From an uncultured Alphaproteobacteria bacterium (GTDB taxonomy: Bacteria; Pseudomonadota; Alphaproteobacteria; Methylaequorales; Methylaequoraceae), in NCBI GenBank assembly GCA_902530985.1, contig CACACI010000009.1:1-45449 (forward strand): a stretch of DNA of 45,449 bases. Direction: 5' to 3'. The position numbers and the translations under genes are program-made. The notes under the pieces were generated by a model. That model ran no database searches, was not told the DNA's origin, and saw only the letters and a program-made list of their open reading frames with translations. Of the stretch, positions 26,409-34,015 are shown piece after piece (within the stretch, counting starts at the first letter, position 1; the number at the start of each line of letters is the position of its first letter).

Positions 26409-26486
26409 ATGGCATGGTCAAAACCAATTATTTCTGAAATTTCAGTAGGTTTAGAAATTAATTCATACGCTTGCGCTGAGAAGTAG
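26409..26486 (+). CDS. pqqA: PqqA-like precursor peptide, 25 aa
   Basis: A 25-codon gene: MAWSKPIISEISVG, then LEINSY, then ACAEK. It matches the PqqA pattern, a WxKP start, I(S/A)EI in the middle and the G-x-E-x3-Y core in which the Glu (16) and Tyr (20) are cross-linked to become the PQQ backbone. Length is typical (22-30). A ribosome binding site AAAGGA lies about seven bases before the ATG. No pqqB, C, D or E is in the window. A 79-residue secreted protein starts 51 bases later. It would supply the substrate for PQQ made by genes elsewhere, or for another radical-SAM modified product. Confidence 0.75.
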   Translation: MAWSKPIISEISVGLEINSYACAEK

Positions 26487-26537
26487 TTTTAGAGTATATT
26501 TAATTTTTATATTAACTTAACAGAACAAACAAAACAT

Positions 26538-26777
26538 ATGAAAATATTAAGCACTATTTTGATTTCAATGAGTCTGATATCTTTCCAGGCTTTATCTTGT
26601 CCATATCAATCAATGGCAGAAATAGATAAAAAGTTATATTCTATCAAGCCTGATATGAATAGCGAGAGTTATGAGAAAGTCATAAGCTTACGAAAATTGG
26701 GCGAGGAAGCTCTTAATGCAGGCAATATTGATGAATCTGAAAAAATATTAAACAAAGCTTTAGCACTGATAAAATAA
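26538..26777 (+). CDS. Small secreted helical protein next to pqqA
   Basis: This 79-residue protein has a signal peptide (LSTILISMSLISFQALS) and a mature part of about 58 residues starting CPYQSMAEIDKKLY, then two helices with KLGEEALNAGNIDESEKILN, which reads like half a TPR pair. The Cys right after the signal peptide could be lipidated, though the preceding residues are ALS, so the lipobox is imperfect. It probably resides in the periplasm and may serve as a small partner or adaptor, perhaps of a PQQ enzyme given its neighbour; that link is inference from position only. Confidence 0.6.
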   Translation: MKILSTILISMSLISFQALSCPYQSMAEIDKKLYSIKPDMNSESYEKVISLRKLGEEALNAGNIDESEKILNKALALIK

Positions 26778-26784
26778 ATTGAAT

Positions 26785-27390
26785 TTAATCAAATAATTCT
26801 TCTTTTTGAAACTTTTTAAAATATTCATGTCCTAGAATACTTTTAATTTTATTCATAGTAATTTCTTTTATTTTAGCTTCATTCTTATCGAAAATTTCCT
26901 GGCATTTGCTTGACGTTTTTCTGGCTACAGCTAGATCTATAAACTCATTTTCTACGGCGTGTTTAGATCTTATTACCGGGTCCATTTTAGCTTTAGAACA
27001 TTTAGATAAAATTTTATTCTTTTTTGATTCAATTTCATCTACCAAAGTCATTAAATCATTATATGAAAATTCTGGTTGGTTTACTTCTATAAACTGCCCA
27101 TTCGTTTTAAATTCTAGGTTAAGATTTTCTAATTCTTCTTTTATTGGAACTGTATAATCTTCATTATAAATAAGAATTTTAATTTTTTTATTAGCAACTT
27201 CTTTGCTAATATTACAAACTTCACTTATCCACCTGGTCCTTTTATTGACTTCAACCCTTATTGTTTTAATCTGTTTTAGGACAACATCTATTTTGTGGAT
27301 ATCTTTGATTACATTTATATATTCATCCACTAGATTTTCTAACAAGTTCAGAGCTTGAATAGAGTAATTCTCCTCCACTTTATTTTTCAC
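26785..27390 (-). CDS. Hypothetical helical protein, 201 aa
   Basis: I do not recognise this cytoplasmic, highly charged protein. The first 60 residues are a long amphipathic helix, probably coiled coil (ENLVDEYINVIKDIHKIDVV). A short alpha/beta part follows (KIKILIYNEDYTVPIKEEL), then another helical region with SKHAVENEFIDLAVARKTS. No catalytic motif is evident. The 3' end is eight bases from the convergent small secreted gene. Confidence 0.55.
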   Translation of the reverse strand: MKNKVEENYSIQALNLLENLVDEYINVIKDIHKIDVVLKQIKTIRVEVNKRTRWISEVCNISKEVANKKIKILIYNEDYTVPIKEELENLNLEFKTNGQFIEVNQPEFSYNDLMTLVDEIESKKNKILSKCSKAKMDPVIRSKHAVENEFIDLAVARKTSSKCQEIFDKNEAKIKEITMNKIKSILGHEYFKKFQKEELFD

Positions 27391-27498
27391 CCCCCCATTT
27401 CATATATATTATAGTAATTTTTAGGAAAAATTTCCATAAATCTGTAATATTTCTTTATCAAATAAATTTCTAACAATTTCATGTTTAAGTATTTTCAA

Positions 27499-27520
27499 AT
27501 ATATATATATATATATATAT
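27499..27520. repeat. (AT)11 dinucleotide repeat
   Basis: Eleven uninterrupted AT units lie in the gap between the DUF2798-like gene and the 201-residue protein gene, about 110 bases before the start of the latter. Such a run can slip during replication and can form a cruciform. Confidence 0.9.
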
Positions 27521-27532
27521 CTTTTGAAGGCT

Positions 27533-27754
27533 TTATATTTTTTTAAAAAATTTATCTAGAAATTTGTTTATTAAAGGAACAAAAATAATTATACAGCAAA
27601 AAACAACAGGCCATGCAATAATAAACCTTTCCCACCATTTAATTAGAAAATTCATATCGAATCCAATTTTTAAAAAAACTATGAATGCAGATACAAATGT
27701 ACTTGTGCAAAAAGACATAATTGTTGCAAAGATTAACAAACGTTTATTTATCAT
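27533..27754 (-). CDS. DUF2798-like two-helix membrane protein
   Basis: A 73-residue protein with two membrane helices. The first contains FATIMSFCTSTFVSAFIVF, and the second WERFIIAWPVVFCCIIIFVPLINKFLDKF. The Ser/Thr-rich first helix, the central WxxxFxxxWPV and the terminal P-L-(x)-K pattern fit the DUF2798 family of small inner-membrane proteins. Function is unknown. It stands alone between A/T-rich gaps. Confidence 0.65.
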   Translation of the reverse strand: MINKRLLIFATIMSFCTSTFVSAFIVFLKIGFDMNFLIKWWERFIIAWPVVFCCIIIFVPLINKFLDKFFKKI

Positions 27755-27897
27755 TTTTTCAGAACCTAACTTATCTATTAATAATATCTATAATAAAAAA
27801 GATAAGTAATAATTTAAAAATAATAAAAAACTGTTATTAAATCTTCCTAATTTAAAATTAATGATTAAACGCAAGTTAGATATTTTGATTTAAAACA

Positions 27898-29103
27898 CTA
27901 AATCAAATCTTTTTTCATTTTAATATAATTAATAAATGAATCAATTTTGTTTTTAAATTTAAAAAAACCATTTTTTGCAAGTGGCCAACATTCTATGTCA
28001 AAAGAATCAAAAATATATTTTATTTCAATATTCATTTCTGATGATAATTTATCTAAACTATCTTTTTCATAACCTATGCATGGGTAGAATGTGTGCAAAT
28101 GGTTTGATCTTTGATTAAAATATTCATAAAAATCTTTTTCATTTAAAAATTTATTAATTTTAATATTATTTAGTTCAAGATATTTAAAATACTCTTCTAA
28201 GGCATCATTTTCGAATTTTTTTTTTGTTTTACTGGCTTTTGGATCATCAAAAAAATTAAAATAAACAACCTTATTTTTTTCTAATTTATTTATTAATTCT
28301 TTATCATAAATGAGATTGTTAGGATTAATAAGATAAAATTTAACATTATCTATACTTTCATTTAAAAAATTTGGTTTTTGGTATTTATAAAATTGATGAA
28401 TAGGGGTGGCTATTTTTTTTTTAAGTTGATTCTTTTTGTGGAAAGAAAAATTTGAAAATTTTTCAATATTACTTTGTTGTGCTAAATAATATTTTCCAGA
28501 AGTATGTAAACCTGCAACCCACCTCCATGATAATGTATTTGAAGCTGCATCTGCATCGATTAAATTTCTATAGAAAAAATCTGCTCCAAGCTCCCATGGT
28601 AAATTTAATGTGAAGATCCAGATACTTGCAAACCACATTCTAGCATGATTATGGAGATAACCATATTTTATAAGTTCAATTACCCATTGATCAAAGCAAT
28701 TTATACCTGTTTGTGCATTAGTTGCATTGATATAGTCTCTATAAAAACTTTTGTTAAATATATTTTTATTATACTTTTCGAGATGAGAAACATAATCATC
28801 CCAAACTTTAGGACGTCCTTCAAGCCACCCTTTCCAATATATTCTCCAAAATATTTCTTGAATATACTTATCAATTTGTAATTTCTCATATTTTTTTAGA
28901 CAAGATAAAATAATCTCTTTTTCATGTATTATTCTTTTTCTTATAAATGGAGACATTTTAGAAACATTATTTCTTTTTCCAGGTCCGTAATCGAAATTTC
29001 TCGATTTAGAATAGTTTTGCAAACCATTGTTAATAAATATACTTAACTTTTTTCTGGCAGTTGATAGATTTGGTTTTGCAAACATGATTTTAAAGGCAGT
29101 CAA
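27898..29103 (-). CDS. Photolyase/cryptochrome-like protein with rearranged domains
   Basis: A 401-residue flavoprotein. Residues 1-~225 match the FAD-binding helical domain of photolyases: GPGKRNNVSKMSPFIRKRIIH, then IQEIFWRIYWKGWLEGRP, NATNAQTGINCFDQWV, NHARMWFASIWIFTL and DADAASNTLSWRWVAGL. The usual N-terminal antenna domain is missing from the front. Instead residues ~260-390 look like that alpha/beta domain: VKFYLINPNN, VVYFNFFDDP, NDALEEYFKYLELNNIKIN, ending WPLAKNGFFKFKNKI. This suggests a circular permutation. It could repair UV damage with light, or sense light; the second chromophore is unknown. Confidence 0.75.
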   Translation of the reverse strand: MTAFKIMFAKPNLSTARKKLSIFINNGLQNYSKSRNFDYGPGKRNNVSKMSPFIRKRIIHEKEIILSCLKKYEKLQIDKYIQEIFWRIYWKGWLEGRPKVWDDYVSHLEKYNKNIFNKSFYRDYINATNAQTGINCFDQWVIELIKYGYLHNHARMWFASIWIFTLNLPWELGADFFYRNLIDADAASNTLSWRWVAGLHTSGKYYLAQQSNIEKFSNFSFHKKNQLKKKIATPIHQFYKYQKPNFLNESIDNVKFYLINPNNLIYDKELINKLEKNKVVYFNFFDDPKASKTKKKFENDALEEYFKYLELNNIKINKFLNEKDFYEYFNQRSNHLHTFYPCIGYEKDSLDKLSSEMNIEIKYIFDSFDIECWPLAKNGFFKFKNKIDSFINYIKMKKDLI

Positions 29104-29117
29104 AACTGCCTTTAATT

Positions 29118-29270
29118 TTAATTGGATTTAGCTTCTTTTGATTCCTCTGTTGATGTGTCTGAGGTGTCTTTTATTTCTTTATGCCCCCCACTACAATGAT
29201 TGGCATTAGAGAAATTAGTGAATAAAAACATTGAAAGAGTAAAAGTAAGCGTAAAAATAAGTTTATTCAT
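29118..29270 (-). CDS. Small secreted His/Cys protein, 50 aa
   Basis: Starting at the ATG at 29270, which has GGAG about six bases upstream, the product is 50 residues. It has a signal peptide (KLIFTLTFTLSMFLFTNF) and a short acidic mature part beginning ANHCSGGHKEIKD. The His-Cys...His cluster could bind a metal. An upstream in-frame ATG at 29324 would add 18 residues ahead of the signal peptide and has no ribosome binding site, so I reject it. Function is unknown. Confidence 0.6.
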   Translation of the reverse strand: MNKLIFTLTFTLSMFLFTNFSNANHCSGGHKEIKDTSDTSTEESKEAKSN

Positions 29271-29325
29271 ATTTAACTCCGTTATTAGATTTATATAGTT
29301 GGTGTACGCTAAAAAAAAAATCAAG

Positions 29326-29493
29326 TTATTTTGTGGAAGCGGATTTGTTTTTCTTAAATTGCATTTTTTTAAACTTGTTTATGACTTTTTCTTTATTTAC
29401 TAGTATTCCTATTGTAGCTCCAGTAATAAAAGCTCCAGCAGTAATAGCCCCTGTTAAGAATGCTGATTTTATCGCAAACCTTATAATTTTCAT
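29326..29493 (-). CDS. Small single-helix membrane protein, 55 aa
   Basis: An ATG at 29493, preceded by AAAGG, opens a 55-codon frame. The product has one glycine-rich hydrophobic segment (AFLTGAITAGAFITGATIGI), then a basic tail (FKKMQFKKNKSAST). It is probably an inner-membrane protein with a cytoplasmic tail. The small-xxx-small pattern of the helix suggests self-association. It lies upstream of the small secreted protein on the same strand. Confidence 0.55.
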   Translation of the reverse strand: MKIIRFAIKSAFLTGAITAGAFITGATIGILVNKEKVINKFKKMQFKKNKSASTK

Positions 29494-29567
29494 AATTACC
29501 TTTCAATAGGCTTTTAATTAATATTATTTTCTTTATCATTCAAGAAAAAATATTAATCTTTTCTTAG

Positions 29568-30200
29568 ATGACCAAAAAAATTATTTTCAAATATTATAAC
29601 ATTCTAATCCAAAGTATCTATAATAGAGCCCTAAAACGAAATGGCTATACTCCTTTGGGAGTTTGTTGGAATAGTAAAGTTTCACAGTACAAAAGATTTA
29701 AAATTTTAACAAGCTTACTGGAAAATTTTTCATCTAAAAAATTATTAAAGTTAGCTGATATTGGTTGTGGGTACGCAGAACTTTTGAGTTATCTTAAGCA
29801 AGAAAATAAAATATATTTGTATGAAGGTTATGATATTAACAAAAAAATGATTGAGTTTTGTAAAAAAAAATTTGTTTCTCAGAAATTTTTTGTAAAAAAT
29901 CATCCCATAAAGTCTTGTGATGTTTCAATAATGTCTGGTACTTACAATTATGCTGTTACTGATGATATAGTTCTATGGGAGGAATATATATTACACAATT
30001 TATCAAAATGTTTTGAAAAGTCTAATTTAGGGATTGTTTTTAATCTTCAATTTGAGAAAAAGAGAACAATTAGAAACAACATTTATTATACAGAAGTATG
30101 GTATATGTTAAAACTTCTTAAAAATAATTTTAAAAATGTTGTAAAATATTATTCTTTAAATTTAAAACATGACATATTTTTTATAATTTACAAAAATTGA
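29568..30200 (+). CDS. Class I SAM-dependent methyltransferase
   Basis: A 210-residue Rossmann-fold methyltransferase. Motif I is KLADIGCGYAELLSYL (Asp64, Gly66, Gly68), the acidic post-I residue lies in YEGYDINKKMIEFC, and SIMSGTYNYAVTDD would be motif IV-like. The N terminus contains NGYTPLGVCWNSKVSQYKRF. The substrate cannot be read. The last 13 bases overlap the end of trmL on the opposite strand. It probably starts from a near-leaderless transcript, since TATTAA lies about 14 bases ahead. Confidence 0.8.
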   Translation: MTKKIIFKYYNILIQSIYNRALKRNGYTPLGVCWNSKVSQYKRFKILTSLLENFSSKKLLKLADIGCGYAELLSYLKQENKIYLYEGYDINKKMIEFCKKKFVSQKFFVKNHPIKSCDVSIMSGTYNYAVTDDIVLWEEYILHNLSKCFEKSNLGIVFNLQFEKKRTIRNNIYYTEVWYMLKLLKNNFKNVVKYYSLNLKHDIFFIIYKN

Positions 30201-30655
30201 AATTTATTTTGTCTTAATGCCTCATAAATACAAACTGAAACAGCATTTGCAAGATTTAAACTTCTACTCTTTTTTGTCATCGGAATAAAAATTCTGGGTG
30301 AATTTTCAAACTTTTTTAAAATTTCGTTTGAAAGTCCTTTTGATTCAGATCCAAATATGAAACAGTCCCCAATCTTATATTTGTATTTTTCGTAACTTTT
30401 CTCACCATACTTAGACACAAGGAAGTATCTTGAAAAATTATTAGCAATTAAAAAATCATCTATGTTGTCATAAATTGATGTTTTGATTTCTTTTATATAA
30501 TCCATACCTGCTCGCCGAACAGCTTTCTCATTTATTTCAAATCCAATTGGTTTAATAATGTGTAAACTGCATCCGGTATTTACACATAAACGCATTATGT
30601 TCCCAGTATTTGGTGGAATTTCTGGGTTAAATAAAACTATTCCAAAGGTTGGCAT
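30188..30655 (-). CDS. trmL: tRNA (cytidine/uridine-34 2'-O)-methyltransferase
   Basis: A 155-residue SPOUT enzyme that methylates the wobble-base ribose in tRNA-Leu. Signatures are FNPEIPPNTGNIMRLCVNTG at the N terminus, PIGFEINEKAVRRAGMDY, FIFGSESKGLS and the knot-forming IPMTKKSRSLNLANAVSVCIYE. Length and motifs match TrmL exactly, and no N-terminal extension of the TrmH type is present. Confidence 0.92.
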   Translation of the reverse strand: MPTFGIVLFNPEIPPNTGNIMRLCVNTGCSLHIIKPIGFEINEKAVRRAGMDYIKEIKTSIYDNIDDFLIANNFSRYFLVSKYGEKSYEKYKYKIGDCFIFGSESKGLSNEILKKFENSPRIFIPMTKKSRSLNLANAVSVCIYEALRQNKFQFL

Positions 30656-30682
30656 TTGCCAGTAATTATAATATTTTAAATT

Positions 30683-30868
30683 TTAAACTAAAAATTTTTT
30701 TAATACTTTTTTATAATTTGTTTCAGAACGAAACCACTGAACAAGATTCCCTCCAGTAAAACCAGCCATCTTGATGTCAATAAACCATTGTTTAACATCA
30801 ACGTCCCAACCATGAAATACATCAAGTTGAATACTTTTTTTATTAACTGATACAAAATTTCTAGCCAT
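30683..30868 (-). CDS. Hypothetical 61-aa protein
   Basis: A short open frame whose product has a balanced, protein-like composition (SIQLDVFHGWDVDVKQWFID, then GGNLVQWFRSE). No ribosome binding site and no recognised family. It lies 27 bases upstream of trmL on the same strand, so it could be its operon partner. The rich Trp content in an A/T-rich genome argues for a real gene, but weakly. Confidence 0.4.
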   Translation of the reverse strand: MARNFVSVNKKSIQLDVFHGWDVDVKQWFIDIKMAGFTGGNLVQWFRSETNYKKVLKKFLV

Positions 30869-31038
30869 AATTAGTAAATAATTATATTTTAATTAACTGC
30901 AAGGATTGTTTTGCAAGTTTTGGACCATTTATTTTAGAAATCAATTTTAATATTAACCCAATTGATCATAGTTTTCTTAAAGTAATAAAAAGGATATTAA
31001 AAAATTATCTGAAGTAGTAATTCCCTTTAAGAATAGTT

Positions 31039-31995
31039 TTATAAGTGGATGTTGTTATTAATTTTTTCATCCACTTCTTTGAATGATGATATAAGTTTTT
31101 TATCATTTTCCATATCATTATTTGCGGTTGTTAGGAGTGAATCTCCATAAAAAATTGAGTTTGCTCCAGATAAAAGGCATAAAATTTGGGTTTCATTAGA
31201 TAAGTTTTTTCTTCCGGCAGATAGCCTTATTCTAGATTTTGGTAAGATAATTCTTGCAGTAGCAATCATTCTTACTAGTTCAATAGGTTCAATTGGTTTT
31301 TGATTTCCCAGTGGAGTCCCTGGTACTGGTACTAAAGAATTAATTGGCACACTTTCTGGTTGAGGGTTAAGATTAGCAATAACTTCAAGCATTCTTGCTC
31401 TGTCATGCCATGATTCACCCATACCAATTATTCCACCACAACAAACACTAATCCCTGCTTCTCTAACGTTTTTAATGGTATCAAGCCTTTCTTCAAAATT
31501 TCTTGTTGATATTATTTCACCATAATACTCTGGTGATGTATCTATATTATGATTGTAAGCATCTAGACCAGCTTTCTTAAGTGCTTTAGCTTGATTTTGC
31601 GTTATAGTGCCTAGAGTTACACATGCTTCTAAATTCAGAGATTTAATTTCTTTTATCATTTTAACGACTAAATTTAAGTCATTGCCATCTTTAAGTTTCT
31701 TCCATGCAGCGCCCATACAAAATCTATCTGCTCCATTTTTTTTTGCTCTAATCGCTGCTGCTTTTACTTTTTCAAGATCAATTAAATTTTCTTTTTTCAA
31801 TTCAACATTGTAGTGAGCTGATTGGGGGCAATACTTACAGTCCTCTGGACATGATCCTGTTTTTATAGAAATTAATGATGCTAACTGAACATCGCTTTTC
31901 TTAAAGTTTTTTTTATGAACTTTCTGAGCTTTAAAAACTAGATCATTGAGTGGTGAAGCAATTAGTTTTTTAATTTTCTTAAGAGATACTTTCAT
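31039..31995 (-). CDS. bioB: Biotin synthase
   Basis: The radical-SAM enzyme inserts sulfur into dethiobiotin in the last step of biotin synthesis. The [4Fe-4S] cluster motif is SCPEDCKYC (Cys49, 53, 56), and later blocks include CVTLGTITQNQAKALKKAG, YNHNIDTSPEYY, ICCGGIIGMGES-like CCGGIIGMGES, and RIRLSAGRKNL. I chose the ATG at 31995, one base after the upstream stop, because the family begins about there; ATGs at 32004 and 32025 are also in frame. No other bio genes are present in the window, so it may complete biotin from an imported precursor or with distant genes. Confidence 0.92.
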   Translation of the reverse strand: MKVSLKKIKKLIASPLNDLVFKAQKVHKKNFKKSDVQLASLISIKTGSCPEDCKYCPQSAHYNVELKKENLIDLEKVKAAAIRAKKNGADRFCMGAAWKKLKDGNDLNLVVKMIKEIKSLNLEACVTLGTITQNQAKALKKAGLDAYNHNIDTSPEYYGEIISTRNFEERLDTIKNVREAGISVCCGGIIGMGESWHDRARMLEVIANLNPQPESVPINSLVPVPGTPLGNQKPIEPIELVRMIATARIILPKSRIRLSAGRKNLSNETQILCLLSGANSIFYGDSLLTTANNDMENDKKLISSFKEVDEKINNNIHL

Positions 31996-31996
31996 T

Positions 31997-32497
31997 TCAA
32001 TCATAATTTGGTAAAAACATTTCACCTGTACAAAAAAGATACTCTAACCTGACTTTAGAATCAATAGGACCTTTAATTTGGTGTGATAATTCATTAATTA
32101 TTAACTGTCCTCCACCAATTAATAACTCTTGAAAAAAAAATGTCATTAAGTCTTGTTTTGTTTTACTGATTATTAGAAACTCTTTTTTTGACTTATTTTG
32201 TTTATTTATAATTTTTGTTATTGAAGATGTGGATGTTAAAATATCTGCACTTCTTATTTCTCCATCAGACTTAACCAAAAATTCTGTTAGTGTATTATTA
32301 TCATTATCATTATTTTTTTTAATTGATACAGATGTATTTATCAAATAATTTTCGTGATTTAAAACAAAATTTAACCCACATTGATCTGGAATATTATTTT
32401 TTAATGATATAATTGAATTAACTTTAATTTCAGCAAATGCTATTTGATAAGATAAAAGAAAAAGTAAAAGTAAAAGTAAAAAGATTTTTTTAATCAT
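31997..32497 (-). CDS. Secreted hypothetical protein upstream of bioB
   Basis: Not recognised. The 166-residue product starts with an extremely leucine-rich signal peptide (KKIFLLLLLLFLLSYQIAFA), encoded by an imperfect A/G-poor repeat. The mature domain is beta-rich with two cysteines (DQCGLNF and EYLFCTGEMF), suiting a periplasmic disulfide. It ends one base before the bioB start. Its own start codon overlaps that of the divergent nnr gene by two bases. Confidence 0.65.
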   Translation of the reverse strand: MIKKIFLLLLLLFLLSYQIAFAEIKVNSIISLKNNIPDQCGLNFVLNHENYLINTSVSIKKNNDNDNNTLTEFLVKSDGEIRSADILTSTSSITKIINKQNKSKKEFLIISKTKQDLMTFFFQELLIGGGQLIINELSHQIKGPIDSKVRLEYLFCTGEMFLPNYD

Positions 32498-33887
32498 GTC
32501 TAAATTAAAAATATTAAATGTTAAACAAACTTTGGAATTAGAAAATAAATATATTCAAAAATATTCATTTAACAAGTTAATAAATAAAGCCGCAAAAAAA
32601 ATTTCTAAGTTTATTGAAAAGCAATATTTGGATAAAAAAATTTTGTTTGTATGTGGTCCAGGTAATAATGGAGAAGATGGTAAACTCACCTATAAACTTT
32701 TAAAAAGTAAAATTAAAACGAAAACTTTCTGTATAAATAAAAAACAAAAAATAGATATTTCTAAACTTGAAAGATTAATAAATGAAACGGAAATAATTTT
32801 TGATTGTATTTTTGGAACTGGTCTTAATAAAAACATATCTGGAAAATTCTGTAAAGTTTTTGAACTTATCAATCATTCTAAAAAACATATTGTTTCTGTA
32901 GATATTCCAAGCGGAATTAATAGTGATTCGGGTTGTGTAATGAATCTTTGCATAAATGCAAATACTACTCTTGCAATGGGTTCTTTAAAACCTGGTTATT
33001 TTCTTATACCTGGAAAATGTTTCTTGGGAAAAATTATAGAAATGGATTTAGATTTGGGCTCCCCATCAAAAATAGAACCTAAAATTAGTTTAATTAAGAA
33101 ATCATCTTTTAAAAATAAACTTCCTGAACACAAATTGATGATTCATAAATATGATAAGGGGCATGTTATGGTTTTAGGTGGCAAAATGGCTGGTGCTTCT
33201 CGACTTGTTGCATATTCTGCTAGAAAGGTTGGTTGCGGATTATCAACAATTACTGTTGATGAAGACAATATGAGTTTTTATTCTGGATCTGAACCTGGCA
33301 CGATAATAAAAAGATTGGTTGTTAGTGAAATTAATAATGCCCAAGTTTTAGTTATTGGCCCAGGGTTAGGAAAAGATTACAATAAAAAAAAAATTGTAGA
33401 TATAATAAAATTATTTGTCGGACCAATCATAATTGATGCTGATGCAATAAGCTTATTTAAAGGGTTTGAGAAAGAATTTTACAATTTACTTAAAACTAAA
33501 GAAAAAATTATTATCACTCCTCATTTTGGTGAATTTAAGAGAGTATTCAATTTTATCTCTATGTCCAAAATAGATATGTGTATTGAAGCATCAAAGCTTA
33601 TTAATAATTGTGTTTTATTGAAAGGAAATGATACTGTAATTGCGTTTCCAAATAACAAAATTTGGATTAATAACTTAGCTAATAATAACCTAGCAACTGC
33701 AGGAACTGGTGATTTGTTGTGTGGTATTTTAGCAGGTCTCTTAGCTCAAAATATGGATTTTAGTTATGCAATTCTTGCATCAGTCTGGATTCAGAGTAGA
33801 ATCTCCAAATCAAAAAATGATGTTGTGGTTGAAGATTTTTTAAAACAAATTCCTTTTGTTATAGACTCTTTAAAAAAAAATAATTGA
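32496..33887 (+). CDS. nnr: Bifunctional NAD(P)H-hydrate epimerase/dehydratase
   Basis: The enzyme repairs hydrated NAD(P)H. The N-terminal epimerase domain (1-~205) contains FVCGPGNNGEDGKLTYKLL near residue 55 and VDIPSGINSDSG. The C-terminal ADP/ATP-dependent dehydratase domain (~215-463) contains KGHVMVLGGKMAGASRLVA, VIGPGLGK, IIDADAI, ITPHFGEF and AGTGDLLCGILAGLLAQ near residue 404. At 463 residues it is slightly shorter than E. coli YjeF. In many genomes this gene neighbours core genes, as here with tRNA-Leu and tig. No ribosome binding site is seen, and its ATG overlaps the divergent gene's ATG. Confidence 0.9.
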   Translation: MSKLKILNVKQTLELENKYIQKYSFNKLINKAAKKISKFIEKQYLDKKILFVCGPGNNGEDGKLTYKLLKSKIKTKTFCINKKQKIDISKLERLINETEIIFDCIFGTGLNKNISGKFCKVFELINHSKKHIVSVDIPSGINSDSGCVMNLCINANTTLAMGSLKPGYFLIPGKCFLGKIIEMDLDLGSPSKIEPKISLIKKSSFKNKLPEHKLMIHKYDKGHVMVLGGKMAGASRLVAYSARKVGCGLSTITVDEDNMSFYSGSEPGTIIKRLVVSEINNAQVLVIGPGLGKDYNKKKIVDIIKLFVGPIIIDADAISLFKGFEKEFYNLLKTKEKIIITPHFGEFKRVFNFISMSKIDMCIEASKLINNCVLLKGNDTVIAFPNNKIWINNLANNNLATAGTGDLLCGILAGLLAQNMDFSYAILASVWIQSRISKSKNDVVVEDFLKQIPFVIDSLKKNN

Positions 33888-33925
33888 TTTAAATCTAATA
33901 ATGTTGTTGTTTATAATTTATTTAA

Positions 33926-34010
33926 GCGGGCGTGGCGGAATTGGTAGACGCGCTAGATTTAGGTTCTAGTGACTTATGTCGTGTGGGTTCAAGTCCCTCC
34001 GCCCGTACCA
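33926..34010 (+). tRNA. tRNA-Leu (TAG anticodon)
   Basis: Acceptor GCGGGCG (33926-33932) pairs with CGCCCGT (34000-34006), followed by ACCA. The anticodon stem CTAGA/TCTAG encloses TTTAGGT, giving TAG. A long variable arm fits a class II leucine tRNA. The CCA is encoded. The trigger factor start codon is only five bases downstream. Confidence 0.97.
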
Positions 34011-34015
34011 AAGTT

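Noticed and set aside
32461-32483. Short A/G direct repeats as a regulatory tandem repeat.
   Set aside because: They simply encode the leucine-rich signal peptide of the minus-strand gene.
33932-34015. An upstream in-frame extension of the trigger factor running through the tRNA-Leu gene.
   Set aside because: It would translate the tRNA itself; trigger factor homology begins at the ATG at 34016.
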